Positions 1 through 14,200 of a stretch of DNA of 64,000 bases are shown piece by piece; the first letter of the stretch is position 1; each line of letters opens with the position of its first letter. The DNA lies in contig NC_091929.1 of NCBI RefSeq assembly GCF_041260155.1, positions 43,158,244 to 43,222,243 of the forward strand, given 5' to 3'. The translations under genes and the position numbers were made by a program. This DNA is from Ptychodera flava (lineage: Eukaryota > Hemichordata > Enteropneusta > Ptychoderidae). The notes under the pieces are model-generated. The model was not told the DNA's origin. It searched no databases and was given only the letters and a program-made list of their open reading frames with translations.

Positions 1-179
1 CCATAAATTATGTCAATATGCTTCTGTAAGCTTCAGAAAATCAGTTAATTTTGCTATCATGTTCCAACTTGCACATAAACATGTTTTCTTGCATAAAATG
101 GCATTATAAATGTTTTATTTGCATTCACTATCACTGTATCTTTGTATGTCAATAAATGGGCATGCTGGAGCATTATGTC

Positions 180-1400
180 TGTGCTATCTTAAGCTGACAA
201 TGTTACCAGCACATGATCATACATGTACTGGCTACAAATCTCAGTTATCTTGAGTGGACTCAAACTATAGCTGTGTCATCTTGCATCAGAGCTTGCAGCA
301 TGCTCTGCTCATCTTGCTCCCACCGGTTCCATATAACTCAGCCGTCTTCTCAAACTGGCACCATACATCTCTGTTACCTTGCATCAATTGGTACCACATC
401 TCTTCTATCTTGCTCAAACTGGTACATACATGTATTGCATACGTCTCTGACACATATCAACTGGTCGGATCCATATGTCTGCTCTGGCTGCAATTTTTAC
501 TGTAGGTCTGCTAATTCTTGCTCTGGCACCTGATCTGTTATATTCTGATATTCTGTTCTGACTAACTTTTTCATGTCAGTGCTATCACTTAGCACATCAC
601 ATTCCTGCAATCTTGATTTAACTTGCATAACAACTCTGCAACATTGCATTAACATACACTGCATATCTATACTTTCTTGCTATGACCTTGGTACAACACC
701 TCTCCTATCCTGCTCTTGCTGGAACAAGTTGTCACCATCTCGTTTTGATTGCACTTTATCTTAATCTTGTTCTTACTTGCACAATATCTCTGCTATCTTT
801 CATTTGCTGTTACAATATCTTTGCTGTCTTGCATTTGCTGATACAATACTCTGCTATCTTACATTCACTGATTCAATATCTCTGCTATCTTTCATTTGTG
901 ATACAATATCTCTGCTATCTTGCATTTACTGATATATCTCTGCTATCTTACATTTACTGATACAATAATTTGCTATCTTGCATTTGCTGATACAATGTCT
1001 CTGCTATCTTTCATTTACTGATACAATATCTCTGCTATCTTTCATTTGCTGATACAATGTCTCTGCTATCTTGCATTTACTGATACAATATCTCTGCTAT
1101 CTTGCATTTGCTGATACAATGTCTCTGCTATCTTTCATTTACTGATACAATATCTCTGCTATCTTTCATTTGCTGATACAATAATTTGCTATCTTGCATT
1201 TTCTGATACAATATCTCTGCTATCTTTCATTTGCTGATACAATATCTCTGCTATCTTGCATTTGCTGATTCAATATCTCTGCTATTTTTCATTTGCTGAT
1301 ACGATATCTCTGCTCTCTTTCATCTGCTGATAAAATATCTACGCTAGCATTTGTATTTGCTGATACAATTGATACTCTGCTACCTTGCATTTACTGACAC
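180..1400. repeat. 31-bp minisatellite array
   Basis: Tandem units built on TGATACAATATCTCTGCTAT followed by CTTGCATTTGC (or CTTTCATTTGC). From about 770 to 1400 the unit start recurs exactly every 31 bases (for example 1019, 1050, 1081, 1112, 1143), giving about 20 units. From 180 to 770 only decayed units remain, recognisable by the CTCTGCTATCTTGC core. The period is not a multiple of three, so the open frames crossing it are not coding. Confidence 0.9.
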
Positions 1401-1951
1401 TATATTTTGACATTTATAACTTACAACTATATCTCTGTTATGCTGCCTTGACTCGTAGTAACCTTACCTCCCTGATCTTTTATTGTAATGCAACACAAAA
1501 TGGATTTATTGCAGCACTTTCATATAACCACATGCTATATATCAGCAGGTCGATAATCTCTACCCTGTTTTATCAGTTCATAGAACCTAAATTATGCATT
1601 GGCAGATATCACTTGCGCTGAGGCTTTCACATTGAATGCATATTTCTTCAAAGGATAAAAATATGATGTGCTTTCCTTTACATGTATGTAGGATATATGG
1701 CAGGTTAGGCTGGAATTGTTAAATATTTTTATCTTTAATTTTTGCAAATCATGGCTGATTTTGAAAATTATAAACAAAGTTTAAGGTTGGAGGGTTTGAA
1801 TTGGAAACACATGTATACTTTATTTGGTCTAACTGATAAAATTGATCAAATATTTGACAATTTTCATGCATTCATGTATGTCATTCCTATTTTTGACAGA
1901 TAGGAAGATAGTGATATGCTGAAATATTGATTGCATTACTTGATTTATACC

Positions 1952-1953
<2 letters not shown>

Positions 1954-2003
<50 letters not shown>
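1954..2003. repeat. (TA)n microsatellite
   Basis: Uninterrupted TA dinucleotides, about 25 units. Confidence 0.95.
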
Positions 2004-2006
<3 letters not shown>

Positions 2007-2059
2007 GTGTAAAGGTATCTTTATGTACATTTTCAAAACAATGCAGGTAGTGGTATTTA

Positions 2060-2152
2060 TTAACCTGTTCACCCCCAATTCCCTGTAAACAGGTCCACAA
2101 TTACCATTGATAACAATGGGTTTTGGCCAAACCATTGTAGTGAAAGGGTTAA
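2060..2152. mobile_element. Small TTAA MITE, family C copy 1
   Basis: A 93-bp segment bounded by TTAA. Its ends are inverted relatives: TTAACCTGTTCACCC on the left and GTGAAAGGGTTAA on the right. Related copies lie at 19758-19840 and 23964-24055. TTAA target plus CCC terminus is piggyBac-like; the family assignment is inferred. Confidence 0.65.
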
Positions 2153-2259
2153 CATGCATTTAGAGCTGGGTATATGAGTGCCTGCTAACCTCTAACCTGA
2201 GTTATTTGATCTTCCGATGACTGATGCACATCCAATCATCCACATCAGATGAAAACTAT

Positions 2260-2386
2260 GTTGCCATGGCAACATGACGATGCCACTGGGTGACTTCTTG
2301 GAGAATAGCAGACTTTGATTGACAGAACGTTCAGGCACGTTATACAAGCTTATCATTGATTTCGGTTGCTAGGCGCTGTTGCTAGG
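2260..2386. promoter_or_regulatory. Possible RFX X-box cluster
   Basis: GTTGCCATGGCAAC at 2260-2273 is a perfect inverted repeat matching the RFX X-box consensus. About 100 bases on, at 2364-2386, GTTGCTAGG occurs twice, separated by CGCT. X-boxes drive ciliary genes in animals. No first exon is recognised next to it, so a promoter or enhancer role is only a suggestion. Confidence 0.35.
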
Positions 2387-3221
2387 ATACTGAGAAGAGA
2401 ATCACTGGAATGCAAGTGATTTCCTGGCTGGAGAGTGAGGCAACGTCAACCCAAATCATTAGTGTATAATTAGATGAAGCTTCAAATTATTTCTTCTGTT
2501 GTATTTATCTGCCGAAAAAAGTCTGCATTGTCTCTTTGATACAGATGATCCCTTGGGCCATGTTAATCTGCTTAATGGATAAATTCAATCAATGGGTTTT
2601 CAAGTTTTTGAAATCCCAAATGCAATTTATCAAGACCAATGTAGCTACAATTATTTGACCACAAGCAGAATATAAAACATATGTATAATTGTTGACTTGC
2701 TATCCCCTTGTAATTGGTTAACATCACAATTTCTAAGACTTTTTTTAGAAAATTACTGGAATTCCATAAATTCAATGAAATAGTCTTTTACTTCATGGCA
2801 AAAATGTTCATCTGTAACAAAATGGCTGCACCTCTTAAAGAATGTTGAATGTTGAAATACCCTGTATTTGACTTGTCAACATAGCCAATATATTAAAACA
2901 CATGATATACTTAAATTGATACTGTTTGACTATGGAAGTTATTGTCCTACTGTAAAAAATATCTTATCACCTCATCACTCTGGTCACAATATCTTATTTT
3001 GAGTTTTATGAGTAACATTTTAATATTGTTTTAATATCTACACACCTATGAAGAATTTTGTCACCAAATATCAAAGATCTCCAGTCTGTAGATTTTGGTT
3101 TTAAACAAAGTATTATTATAAACATATTTAATTTATTGTGAAATATCATATCATACGGTACATCCATCTTGAGAATGCTGAGGTAGCATACCATGATACA
3201 GAGGTAGATAGATGGACAGAT

Positions 3222-3303
3222 ACATGCGTACATACATACATACATACATACATACACACATATACACACACACACACAAACACACACACACAATCACAAA
3301 CAC
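3222..3303. repeat. (CATA)n/(CA)n microsatellite
   Basis: Compound CATA and CA repeats, slightly interrupted. Open frames of both strands across it are artefacts. Confidence 0.9.
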
Positions 3304-4955
3304 AAACATTAAGCCATACTGCCAACAGACAATTGACTTTATAAACTGAGTTAATGGTCAAGACACAAACTGCAATACTGAATATGTAATACTTTTATTG
3401 CAAAACAAAAATAATATGAGTTGTCGAATTTTGAACAATTGTAAAGTTAGCCAAATAGTGTAATAATTACTGATCACGAAATGAGAACGCTCATATTTTT
3501 AAATTTTTCATAATTGCCTGCATATTTAGGACTCCAGCTGATTTCTATGACATTTAGACCATCAAACATTACATGAGTTACTGGCAATGGGGTACATTAA
3601 TGAACTTTACAAATAAGAAAAAGTGTTGGTACATGGCTTGCTGGCCATTGTAATATTTGTTTTCTGAATACAATTGCTTTGATAAACCAAAGCAAATGTT
3701 GATACTTATAAAATGACCATGAACGTACACCCATCACCATCAATCAGTCAATTTCCCATGACAAAAACACTTCTTTTTAGAATAATCACAGAATTTTGCA
3801 TCCTAAATATGGTACAGTAGTTTTGTAAATGCATGAAATTCATATATCAAGAAATAAAAACATTGATATCACACCAGATATCATTTTGAATTTTTAGAGA
3901 GAGCAACAATATGCTAGCTGTTTTTCCAAAGAAGGCCAGCTCATATTCAGATGTTTTTACGATTATAAGATCTTCATAATTGGCAAAATTGATCATAAAA
4001 GTATGAGAAAACTGGCACATACTCTCATCTGGTTGTAATATTTGTAATATCTAACCAGAATCAAGACATTAATCATAACGACTTTCACAATAATGACTCT
4101 GCAGTGTAGGATATTAAATTTTTCCTATCGTTACAGTCACTAGGATTTAGACACACAAGAAACACAGGAACATGTCTAGTGTTACTGACGTTGTCTTTGT
4201 GATTCATGGAAAGGATTCAATATCAACAATTCTTGGCTACATGCCCTTGACAATGCACCTAGAAAATAAATCACTTGCTCTTTGTTCAGATATCAGCAAG
4301 CTTTCCTTTATGCAGTTCATTGGATGTCGCTATGGTAATTACAAACACGTTACCATGGTATTTAGATGCATTTCATGACTTAACTTATCTGTTGTACCTG
4401 TGCAAGCACCTTAAAGTGTTCATACTAACATTCTTTTGATATTATATACCGGTCTTTGAAACTATCTAAGTTAAAAAACACTCTTTACAATGCCGTTTGC
4501 TGTATAGATGTTGCAGTAACGCATACTAGATGAAATCAGTGTTTTTATACCAGAAGTTGCAACGTTCACTTATCATTCTGACTTCGTTTAAACCTATACT
4601 AAAAATATGGCTGATAAAAAACAAAGTTTCTTTAATACATTTACTGATGATATTAAATGAATGTACACAATGTTGAAAAAATATAGGCAGTGACTTTGGC
4701 AAGAAAAAAGTGATCTGCAAATATGTCACTACGCATGATATTAATAAATATCACATATTACTTTCATAGAAACACTAGGAAAAGCTGGAAAATCTACACA
4801 AGGAAGAGCATGGTACTCTCTTACATACGCTTTACATGATCAATTTTATTTAATACTTTCTTTTGCATATCAAAGTTAAAACTATACAATTAAAAATGAG
4901 GCATTCTTGTGACACCACAACTCAATAATTGGAAGACATGATGTGTACAGGTAAC

Positions 4956-5149
4956 TTAATCCCTTAAAAGCTGTAATTTTTCCCGCCAAAATTTTACCAA
5001 TTTTTATGAATTATTCTGTAAATCTTTTGACGATTTTGGACCAAATGGATATCACTTTTCATTGGCTACAGTTTTTGATCAACATTTTGGAAAAAATCTG
5101 AAAAAATTTTATAAAGGTGACAAAAATTGAATTTGGCTTTCAAGGGTTA
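4956..5149. mobile_element. TTAA MITE, family B copy 1
   Basis: About 195 bp. It shares with four other copies a left end like TTAACCCTTTGAGYGCT, the internal words TTTTACCAATTTTTATGAAT and TTTTGGACCAAATG, and an inverted right end. It lies downstream of the parvin stop codon and may be in its 3' UTR. Confidence 0.7.
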
Positions 5150-5232
5150 TTTATCAAACTATAAGACTCAAAAATGCTCTGAAAATTCTTTCATACTATA
5201 GTTTTAATAGTTTACAAATGATTCAACAGTTT

Positions 5233-8200
5233 CTATCCTAAATGTTTATATTTTGTAAAAAGATTATAAAGCACTCTCAGCGTAGACTTCAAGTCCAAGT
5301 TTACCACATCTGTAATGAGAAAGAAATGACACGTATCAACAAATAAGAAAGATAATTGTTGTAAGGTTAGTATAGAGTTACATACATTCATTAGCAGTGA
5401 ATAAACTCTGTACTATTAGTGTAACGTCAAATTGTGCAATGTGCAAAATGATGACTTGTATGTCAGCAAAGTTCATGCATAATTCTATCATGTACAAGAA
5501 AAAATGACACCTTCATCAGTAACTTTGCAATGCAAAATATGTTTCTCAAGTCTTGTCCACTACCATGACTAGGAACTGCCTTGATCAAATTCTTCGTCCA
5601 TATAGCATTTAACTACTCTGAAAAATTATCATTTCTATATACTGCAGCAACTTTATTGGCTGTTCCTGACTGTTCAGCTTGCGTTATACGACAGCGTTAT
5701 CTTAAACTGTTTTGATGTAATTTCAACATTCATGTACATATTTATAGAAAGAAAATACACCTGTGAAATTCCATCATCCTTGTAACAGTACAGATACCAA
5801 ACCAAGTTGGATTCAAATTATGTCACATTTTCCTGATCAACCTCTGACCAAACTCACTGAGTCAACATCAACAAACATTTAATAGAAAGAAAAGTATGCT
5901 GAGATCGGAAAAGATGCCCAGTTCCTTGTTGCTATCATCAAACTGACCATTCAGTGACTAGACCTTGTAAATGCCTTCAGTGTAACTGAGTTCAATGACC
6001 TGACTATTCATGACCTAACAAAACACATGACTCTCTGATGACCCAACCCATTCATGATCTCACACTTGACCCTTCAGTGACCAGACCCTTCCATGACCTC
6101 AGATTTGACCCCTTCATGACCTAACAGAAATATTGACGACTGAAGGCATGCCGTTCTAACGGCTACTATGGCACGACACATGAATGGGGCATTTGATACA
6201 TCTACACAGTCAGTTTTGAATATGTCCAGACATACCAGTATACTTTTTATGAAACACAACATCATAATCAAAGCTAGTCACCTGCCATTCACTGAAATGC
6301 AACAAACGAAACAAATTGATTTATTGTATACACTATGTGAGCTTAGGAGTGACTGTGACAATGGCATTACTCTTGTTTTTAAAGCTCTATTTGCTATGAG
6401 TATTGAACTTATTTCCAGTATTTTTGCTTTGACAATGACAGAGTTCTTGTTGCACTGCCAAAACTATGTCAAAATGTCCACCATGCAACTTGTCGACACA
6501 CCTTTTTATGTGTGCAATGTCGAATGCAAAAGTTGACATCTGAATTTAAGTCCAGACTAAATTTATTTGTCAACAATAAACAACATTTCATACACACTGC
6601 ATTCTATTGTCAAGGAAGAGCTTATCACTTTGCATTTCAAAACAATTTACAAAGAAACAGGAATCATCATTTTTAATAACAAAAACGACAGTAAAAATGC
6701 CTCCTTTATTGCTGTATATGGTACACATGGCAACATGGGAGCTAAAAATTATATGTAATATTCAAAGGTCAAGGCAACCAGTAAACTAATGAAAAGGTCT
6801 TGATTTCTGTATTACAATTATTAAAATCAGATACTGATCTTTCATTAATTCAACAATATTCACATTTCATACTGCCATCACCATGGTAACAGCTCAGTAG
6901 CCCTTGACTCAAAGCTGTAACCATGGTGATATAATCTCTGCTAGGTTATCTGCTTCTACTATTTTGTTCTTTTCCTATCGAAAAAAATTTTCATTAGTCA
7001 CGTTTCCCTTGGCAACAAACTTTCCAATGAAACTATATCAAGGAGCATGGCAATTAGGTTGTTTATGAAACAAGCTAACAGGGTGAAATTGAACAACACT
7101 TAATTGAAGCACAAACTTGTTCACATTTTTACAATTCTTTTTTAATCTACCACTTATGGGGGAGTGGTGGAGCAGTTTAAAGCTCTGGGAGCAAGAAAAA
7201 TTTTCACCGTCCAGTTTTTTGATAATCAAAAATTTTAGTTTCCCCATTGAGTTAACACAGGGATGGCGGCCATTTTGAATTTCAAATATAGGTAAATGTT
7301 AGTTAATTTGTTTCTCTATATAGTTTCCCTTCAGTTTTCTTCCCGATTTTTTGAGAGAATGGTTGAAAGTTTCACTGAGGAAAGTTTCAGCAAAAGCTTA
7401 AGTCTGTCATTTTCAAGGCGTGTACTATCTTAATGTCACAGAAGAAATGTTCTGGTATTTTCAGGGTGCATCTGAAGCCCAGTGGACCAAAACTCCATTA
7501 TGAAAACTGGGTTGTCTGAGGGGTTTCAAAATAGTTTTTTGAAGCAATTGTACCCCCTAGAAATGTGTTGATTTGTAAAACTGTTTCAAAGTAGGCCCAG
7601 TGTTTCCCAGTCTTGCCATATCAAGTTGGCAACAGCAGAGAATTTCCCAGTACCTTGTTTTATTTAAAGAAGTTGAAAAACGTGCAAAGTTAGTCAAAAT
7701 GAAACAATATAGTTGGTAAACATTGGTAAACAGTAATGAGCAAAGAAACCAGACCGCTGTAATTTCACTCCCATGAATTAAAATTTCTGCTATCATTTTC
7801 TCAAACAAAAGTTGAATCCCTTGACCCATTGACCACTTCTTAGAATATCAAGTACCTCCTTGCACACTGGCCATGAAAGATTTTTCACTGATAACATTCC
7901 ACTGAATGAGTCAGGAAATGACGTTTGTACACCAACTAACCTCAGAAATTTTTCTTCAAATATCACATCACTGGTTTGATGATTCTAACGTTATCTCTCC
8001 ACAAACACAAATATGCTTCTGGAATGATTAACCTTATTTTGAGTTAAATAACAGATATTTTTGCGTTTCCAGGAAAGTATTGCCCCTATGGCTTTATCTA
8101 GACAGCAGCAGCTGGACATGCTTTGGCATGTGAACAGCGCCCTCAAACTGCAGCACTACAAATGTGAGCTCTGGGCAATATTCATAGCTTCCCCTGAGAA

Positions 8201-11200
8201 AGCAAATTGTATTCCATATTGTAATAATGTGAGCAATCACATTTTTAATTTCTCTGTCTTGATGTGAAAAAAGTCTTAACTACTACATCTAAACACAAAA
8301 GATCACATATCAAACACCAGTGAAAATGTTCAGTGCACACAAACTGGTACATGACCGACCACTATCACAATTTGGATTGGACTTGTCCAAAGTTAAGATT
8401 TGTAAAATCAGAAAATTCTGGAAAACTGCAGCAATATCTCTGCTACAGGCATCACCTTGGTTGTTAAGCCAAACTGTGATATATTTGCTACAAGACATAA
8501 TGATCATGAATGGAAAAAAGCTGCAGACTTCATTCATGCACAAAAGCTACTCCACACATGCTGTATAGTATGGTAATATTAAGAGCTATTGCCATCGGTT
8601 CTCATTCAAAACTGTGACAGATAACCAACCAATCGGTATCACTGTCACAGCCATATGCTAAGAAAGCTGAAGCTGATTGGCTACTGATAAGCTGCATCGC
8701 ATTGTTAGGGCAAGTGCTATCTAATCAAAATGCGTGTAACATGTGAGGTTGTCCTGGCTTCGATAATAACCTATTGACCCCTTTTTCCCACTGGTGGTTG
8801 TGTCCGTGTCCATGTCCCGTTCTTTAACTTTCAATACATCTTTTGAAAATGTACTTTGGAGGAATTGTATCAAATTCATCACCTCCAAGAAAACTTTGTT
8901 GTTGCTATACCACATGTCTTTGAAGCTGGGTCAACAGGAAATAGAATCAAATTCCATCAATATAGTTTTTTGAATTACTTGTACTCAAAGAGGTTCTAGG
9001 ACTTCAAATATCCCACTGGGAATCCTGTGAAACGAAGGTCTATAGGAATCAACTGAGAACCCTTTAGGAGGTTTGAAAGTAGTTCCACCTGTATCTTGAA
9101 GAAATCCTATAGCAACCCTACAGACAGTTTTTATTCACATGATGATCCTACAGGATTCAAATGATCTGTTTTTATCAGAGTAACAGATGGTGTTCATTAT
9201 TCACATAGGTGGAAGAGCTGATGTTTAACCCCGTCTTATGAGCATTTTGAAGTAGACTGGGACATGGAATATGGACACAGACCAATAAGACAATAATGTC
9301 GGATAGATTTTAAGAAGCAGGGAAAACAGGGTAAAAAGGTTTTGAAAAAGAGACTGCAACAAAAATATACAGCTACAAAATATAGAGGAAAACCATTCAA
9401 AAAGTAGAATTTACAAATGAGGAAGTCTGCAAAGTGGGACAAAGGCACACTGAAATCTCATGCAAGAACTGAAATAACAAAACAGAAAAGGGTAATAGTA
9501 AACCTGATGAGAGAGAAAGGGCAGGTCAGAGGTCAAAGTTCAAGACAGTTGCTTATATTTGGTGAAAATGTTGTAGAGAATTCTCATAGTGGATTTGACA
9601 TGGAGTTGTGCGATATCTGGGGAAATGAAGGAAGGAAGAAATTAATATGAAAGAATAATCAATAACAGAAATTAAAAAAATCCAGGCTTATATACCAAGA
9701 ACATAAGGATATGTAGATTGAAAGATGAAGTCATGTGAGGGCGCTCTGACCTTTGACAGGGTCAGAGGTAACAGAATACCTGCACAAGACTGAATCTTTC
9801 AGTCCAGAAGCAAAACAAGTGATGGAGATGGCAAAATCATTCTTAATGAAGCTTGCATCAGTTGATGTAATTTACAAGACTAGATCATCACCATCTCTCT
9901 GTGATGATTGTTTATCATTAAAGTTGACAAATCAGAAACTTCCATAAAATAATATGCAATTTTAATTTTCCTTAAAGGGGCCCTTCTCAATCCCAGGTTC
10001 TCACATTAGCGAATGTGTCAAAAGCCCATTAATAGTTTGTCATTCTTTTGTTTTCCATTGAATATTTCATTGAGTAACTAATATTTATATTAGATAAATC
10101 TGATAATTGAGTGGGGGCTTTAAATTTTGCTATTCAGAGAAGGAAAATATTTTAAAGCCAATACTAGGAGCTTGTGGTTGAAAAATGAGAACATGAGAAA
10201 ACTGAAAAATCATAAAGATTCCTGAAAACAACACTTTTGGAGTTTACTGTGTATTTGTCTGTTATCTTGTATCTTGCTACCTCAAATGTCATATGTATCA
10301 AAATTATACACAGTTTTCATATCAATTAATACATTAGTGCAGGCATTGTGCCAAATCTGCAAAATTTAGAGTCAATGTATTTATATATTTGCTGTACCAA
10401 TACTGAGTGAAGATTTAACCCTTGTAAGTTGTAAATATTTTCTCATCGAAATTTTAGTGCAACATTTACCAATTTTCGTGAATTTTTCTGTAAAATCTTT
10501 GATAATTTTGGACCAATGGACATCACACAGCATTGATTACAGTTTTTTATCAAATTTTTGGAAACATCTGAAAAAACTGACTGGATGTACTTTATAAAGG
10601 CAACAAAAATTGACTTTAGCACTCAAAAGATTCAAATTGAGTTAGATTTTCTCCGGTATGTGATATGACAATTTTCAGCATGTTGTTAAAATGTTTTCGA
10701 TATCACTATGCTTTGATATGACATCATCATCTTTTAAGAAAATACTCTGTACCTATATGACAAATTTCAAATGTAAGAGTGAGCAATAGTAAATCATATG
10801 TATAAAGAACATAAATATAAATGGCAAATTAAATACATAACAGGACAAAGACGAAATAGATGTAAAGTCATAATGAGGAGAGAATTTAAAGTAAATCAAT
10901 GGCACTGGGATAAAGAGAATATGAAAAACTCCTGTAAATATAGATAACCTATCACCATAGGGATCGTGTGATCTGATGATTCATAATATTCTGTAAGTTT
11001 AATAGTCACTACAGGCACCACAAACAGACAATGATGGGGTGATTATAATCACTGTCATATTTAAACCACCACTAGTACTGTTTGTGTATAATTGAATGGG
11101 CAAGACCTATTTCATGTGTGTGTATGTGTGTGTGTGTGTAGCTGTTTGCGTGTATGACTGGGCGTATGGTGCATTTGTGTGACAGTGCTTGTGTAATTGT

Positions 11201-14200
11201 GTGTGACTTGGTTTGTGTATTTTAGATGAGTTTGTGTGTAATTGTAGGTGTGTACATGTTTGTTTATATGACTGGGTGTATGTGTATTTGTGTGATAGTA
11301 TTTGTGTATTACTGTTTGTGTGTAGCTGTTAATTTTGTGTATGTGACATCGTTTGCGTGATTACATGTTTGTGTTTACTGTATGTTTGTGTATGTCAGAC
11401 CATCTCTGTCTGATTGTGTGTCTGACTGTGTGTGTAAAGTAAACATACCTGTGTAACTGGTTGTGTGTGGTTTCTACATGTTCGTGTGTGTGGCTGTGTG
11501 TGTGTAGTGATGAAGAGTGTATCTGTGTGACTGTTTGTGTCACTGTCTGTGCATGGTTGTCTGTGTATATGATAAAATGTACTTATGCAATAGTATTTGT
11601 GACTGAATGTACATCACTGTTTGTATGACTGAGGGTGTATTTTCATGATAGTGGTTGTGTGATAGTGTATGCCAATATTAAATTTCCGATGGAAAGTAAT
11701 CTCTTTTCAGGTTTGAAGGAAATGGATGTTCTGTCTCAATTTCTACAGATCTGATTTGTCTCTGTACCTACCTTCAGGTCTTGCCTTGGCCTTTGGCAAT
11801 CCAGCATCATGCATCAACTCTAACGCAAACTGTACGTTGTGAACCTGGTACGAAAAAAAAAAGTTGATACTGATGTAGATTTAAGATTTTTGGAATGTTA
11901 ATGTAACTGCTATTGTATAATGTGCTCATAGAGTTCTTGAGGCATGGTAGGCAGGGTCAAAGTTCAAATATATCAAGCTGATGCCACAATGGGTGTAAAG
12001 ACATTTGGTTCTGAGTGAATGCAGGCAATGCATTGATCGTAATACGTCAATTCAAATGGACCATGGTACAAACAAACCCATGTGTGCAAAACCCGTGTAT
12101 TTTCACACATGCTTTTGTACACATGGGTTTGTTTGTACCGCCATCACATGATCTTTTGCACATACTGAGTCTGTAGAACACATCGCCTCCGTTTATTCCA
12201 GAATAGAACCATTCAATATTACTGCTACAGGAATGGTAAGATGGCTAAGTACATACCTTGTGTTCAAATGTCGTTGGTGTGAGGTGATAGCAGTACAGAG
12301 GTACAAAATAACCTTCCAGCAAACCCATCAGTAAGACAAGATAAACACCATCACAGAACTGAAAAGTAAATGGGTACTTTGATTTCCACTTCTTTCTCAT
12401 GGAATATATTCAGTGATAATATAATTCACATCAAGATTTATACTTTCAAATATTTAGGTATATGCTCTCACATTCCTAGCTTTTCACTACTGTGTACTTC
12501 ACATGCTTAAAGGGGAAATTTACCCTGAAAATTAATTTTGCATATTAAACTGATATGGTCATTGAAAGGCTTTCGAGTCGATTTTATTCACTTTCACTCA
12601 CTGGCTAACAAACAGCGGTGTACTAAAATACCGGAAGTGACGTCGTAAACTTGGTCATTGAAGCAGTCGACGTGTGTAACTGTAAGCTGCACACTTACAG
12701 TGTATATAGAATGGCTACAGAATATAGGGGCCAAGCACTCGGTGTCGATGTTAAAGTCGAGCAGAAATAAAGTTTTCTGCGAATACCACTTTGAGAAGGA
12801 CTGCTTTATCGAAAGTTGCAAGTCCAACTACTGAACTACTAGCCTAAAAGAAAACTGCCCGGGTCATATCCAGCCCCAAGTGCTTTGCTTGTACATATGG
12901 GACTGTGCGTACGCTCAGGCACTAGAAACGGAACGCTGTAGACAGGACCGCTGGTTCTAGACTTATCATGGCTACATCGAGGTGTTCTGTAACACATTAA
13001 AAATGCTCGCACTTTTAGAATTAATGTCGATCTCTTTAGAGCATTGGCATTACTTCGGTGTCGGCATGATTTCACAGCGATTGGGTTGACAATGACAGGC
13101 ATGATTGATCGCCGAGAGTAATTTGAACTTCGTCATCGGAGCTAGAATAGTCACTTTCCGAACTCGAGTCGCTGTAACTTTCTGACGATGTCAGTCTTGA
13201 ATCATCGATTGCTCGTTCAGGTTTGAAGTTATTACCGAATATCTTCGCCATTATGCTTTTTAGTCGAGCGCTGAGGTTTGAGTACCGTGTACGCGTACTC
13301 TACTTGGCGTAGAAGAGCTTGGTCATAAGTGACCTCGCTTTGAACCCGCTGTGACTAGTAAGTTTGATACGTCACTTCCGGTTTCCGTGCGTTCAGCTTG
13401 TGGCCACTGCGCTAATACGCGCAAGTGAAAGTGAATGAAACCAACGCTATTTTGTTTATTTTTCACTAAATAACGACCTGATTACCTAAGAAAGTCTGGG
13501 TAAATTTCCCCTTTAATAATATTACGTTGTACTAAAGACTATAAGAATATTGAAGAGTCTACTTTGAGCCGAAAAAGCCATTCCACTTTGGTAATTGGTT
13601 TTTTGACTACAAAGATCATGAAAATATTGAATGTGCCTCGGGGAGAGACATTCAGATGTTCAAATTTTTCCAATAATTTCCACTTGTGGGGTCTCATTTT
13701 AAAGCTCTTGGGATAAGTACAGTTTTCAACGTCTTAGTTTTTTTGAAAATCGAAAATTTAATTTTTGCCAATAGAATTATCACGGGTATGGCAGCCGTTT
13801 TGAATTTCAAATATCGGTAAATATTGGATAATTTGTTTCTCTAGTACCAAACTTTGCACGGTGATCCCTTATTTTTATTCTTGATTTGGTAAGAGTGGTT
13901 GAAAGTTTTATTGAGGAAAGTTTGAGCAAAAGTCTTTCACTTTCTAGGCATGTACCACCTTAAACGGATGGTTAAAAGTCCTACAGCTTTCATGATAAAG
14001 CTTGACCAATTTTGAAGCCAAAATTCCAGAAAAGGTTGCATTACATGTACCAGTACTTTATATTTACGGGAGGAATTATTTATCAAAATTCAGGTTAGAA
14101 TAAGAAAACAAATATCCAATTAGAAGCTTACCTGGGTATCCAAATCTGTCACTTCTAGGTTGATTTTATTGAGATGTTTATTCACAAAGGTTATCAAAGA

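Larger units (their letters stand above)
1405..5232. other. Gene-free 3' flank of parvin
   Basis: No supportable coding region. It contains a (TA)n tract, a small TTAA-ended repeat, a pair of RFX-like X-box motifs, a (CA)n tract and a TTAA-ended repeat at 4956-5149. An AATAAA on the minus strand at 4850-4845 lies about 380 bases past the parvin stop codon, so the parvin 3' UTR may extend to there. Short open frames such as the one at 4172-4378 have no recognisable content. Confidence 0.5.
5310..11771. other. Parvin intron 12 content
   Basis: A 6.5-kb intron with no gene of its own. It holds a degenerate TGACC-rich stretch, a short perfect inverted repeat near 6.9 kb, one family A MITE, one family B MITE and a GT-rich low-complexity tract. 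Short open frames such as 6168-6536 and 9417-9650 show no recognisable domains and are regarded as chance. Confidence 0.5.

Noticed and set aside
180-1400. CRISPR-like repeat array
   Set aside because: The units are contiguous 31-bp tandem repeats without unique spacers, and the genome is eukaryotic.
3138-3361. Open frames over the CA/CATA repeat
   Set aside because: Low-complexity His-Thr or Val-Cys peptides from a microsatellite.
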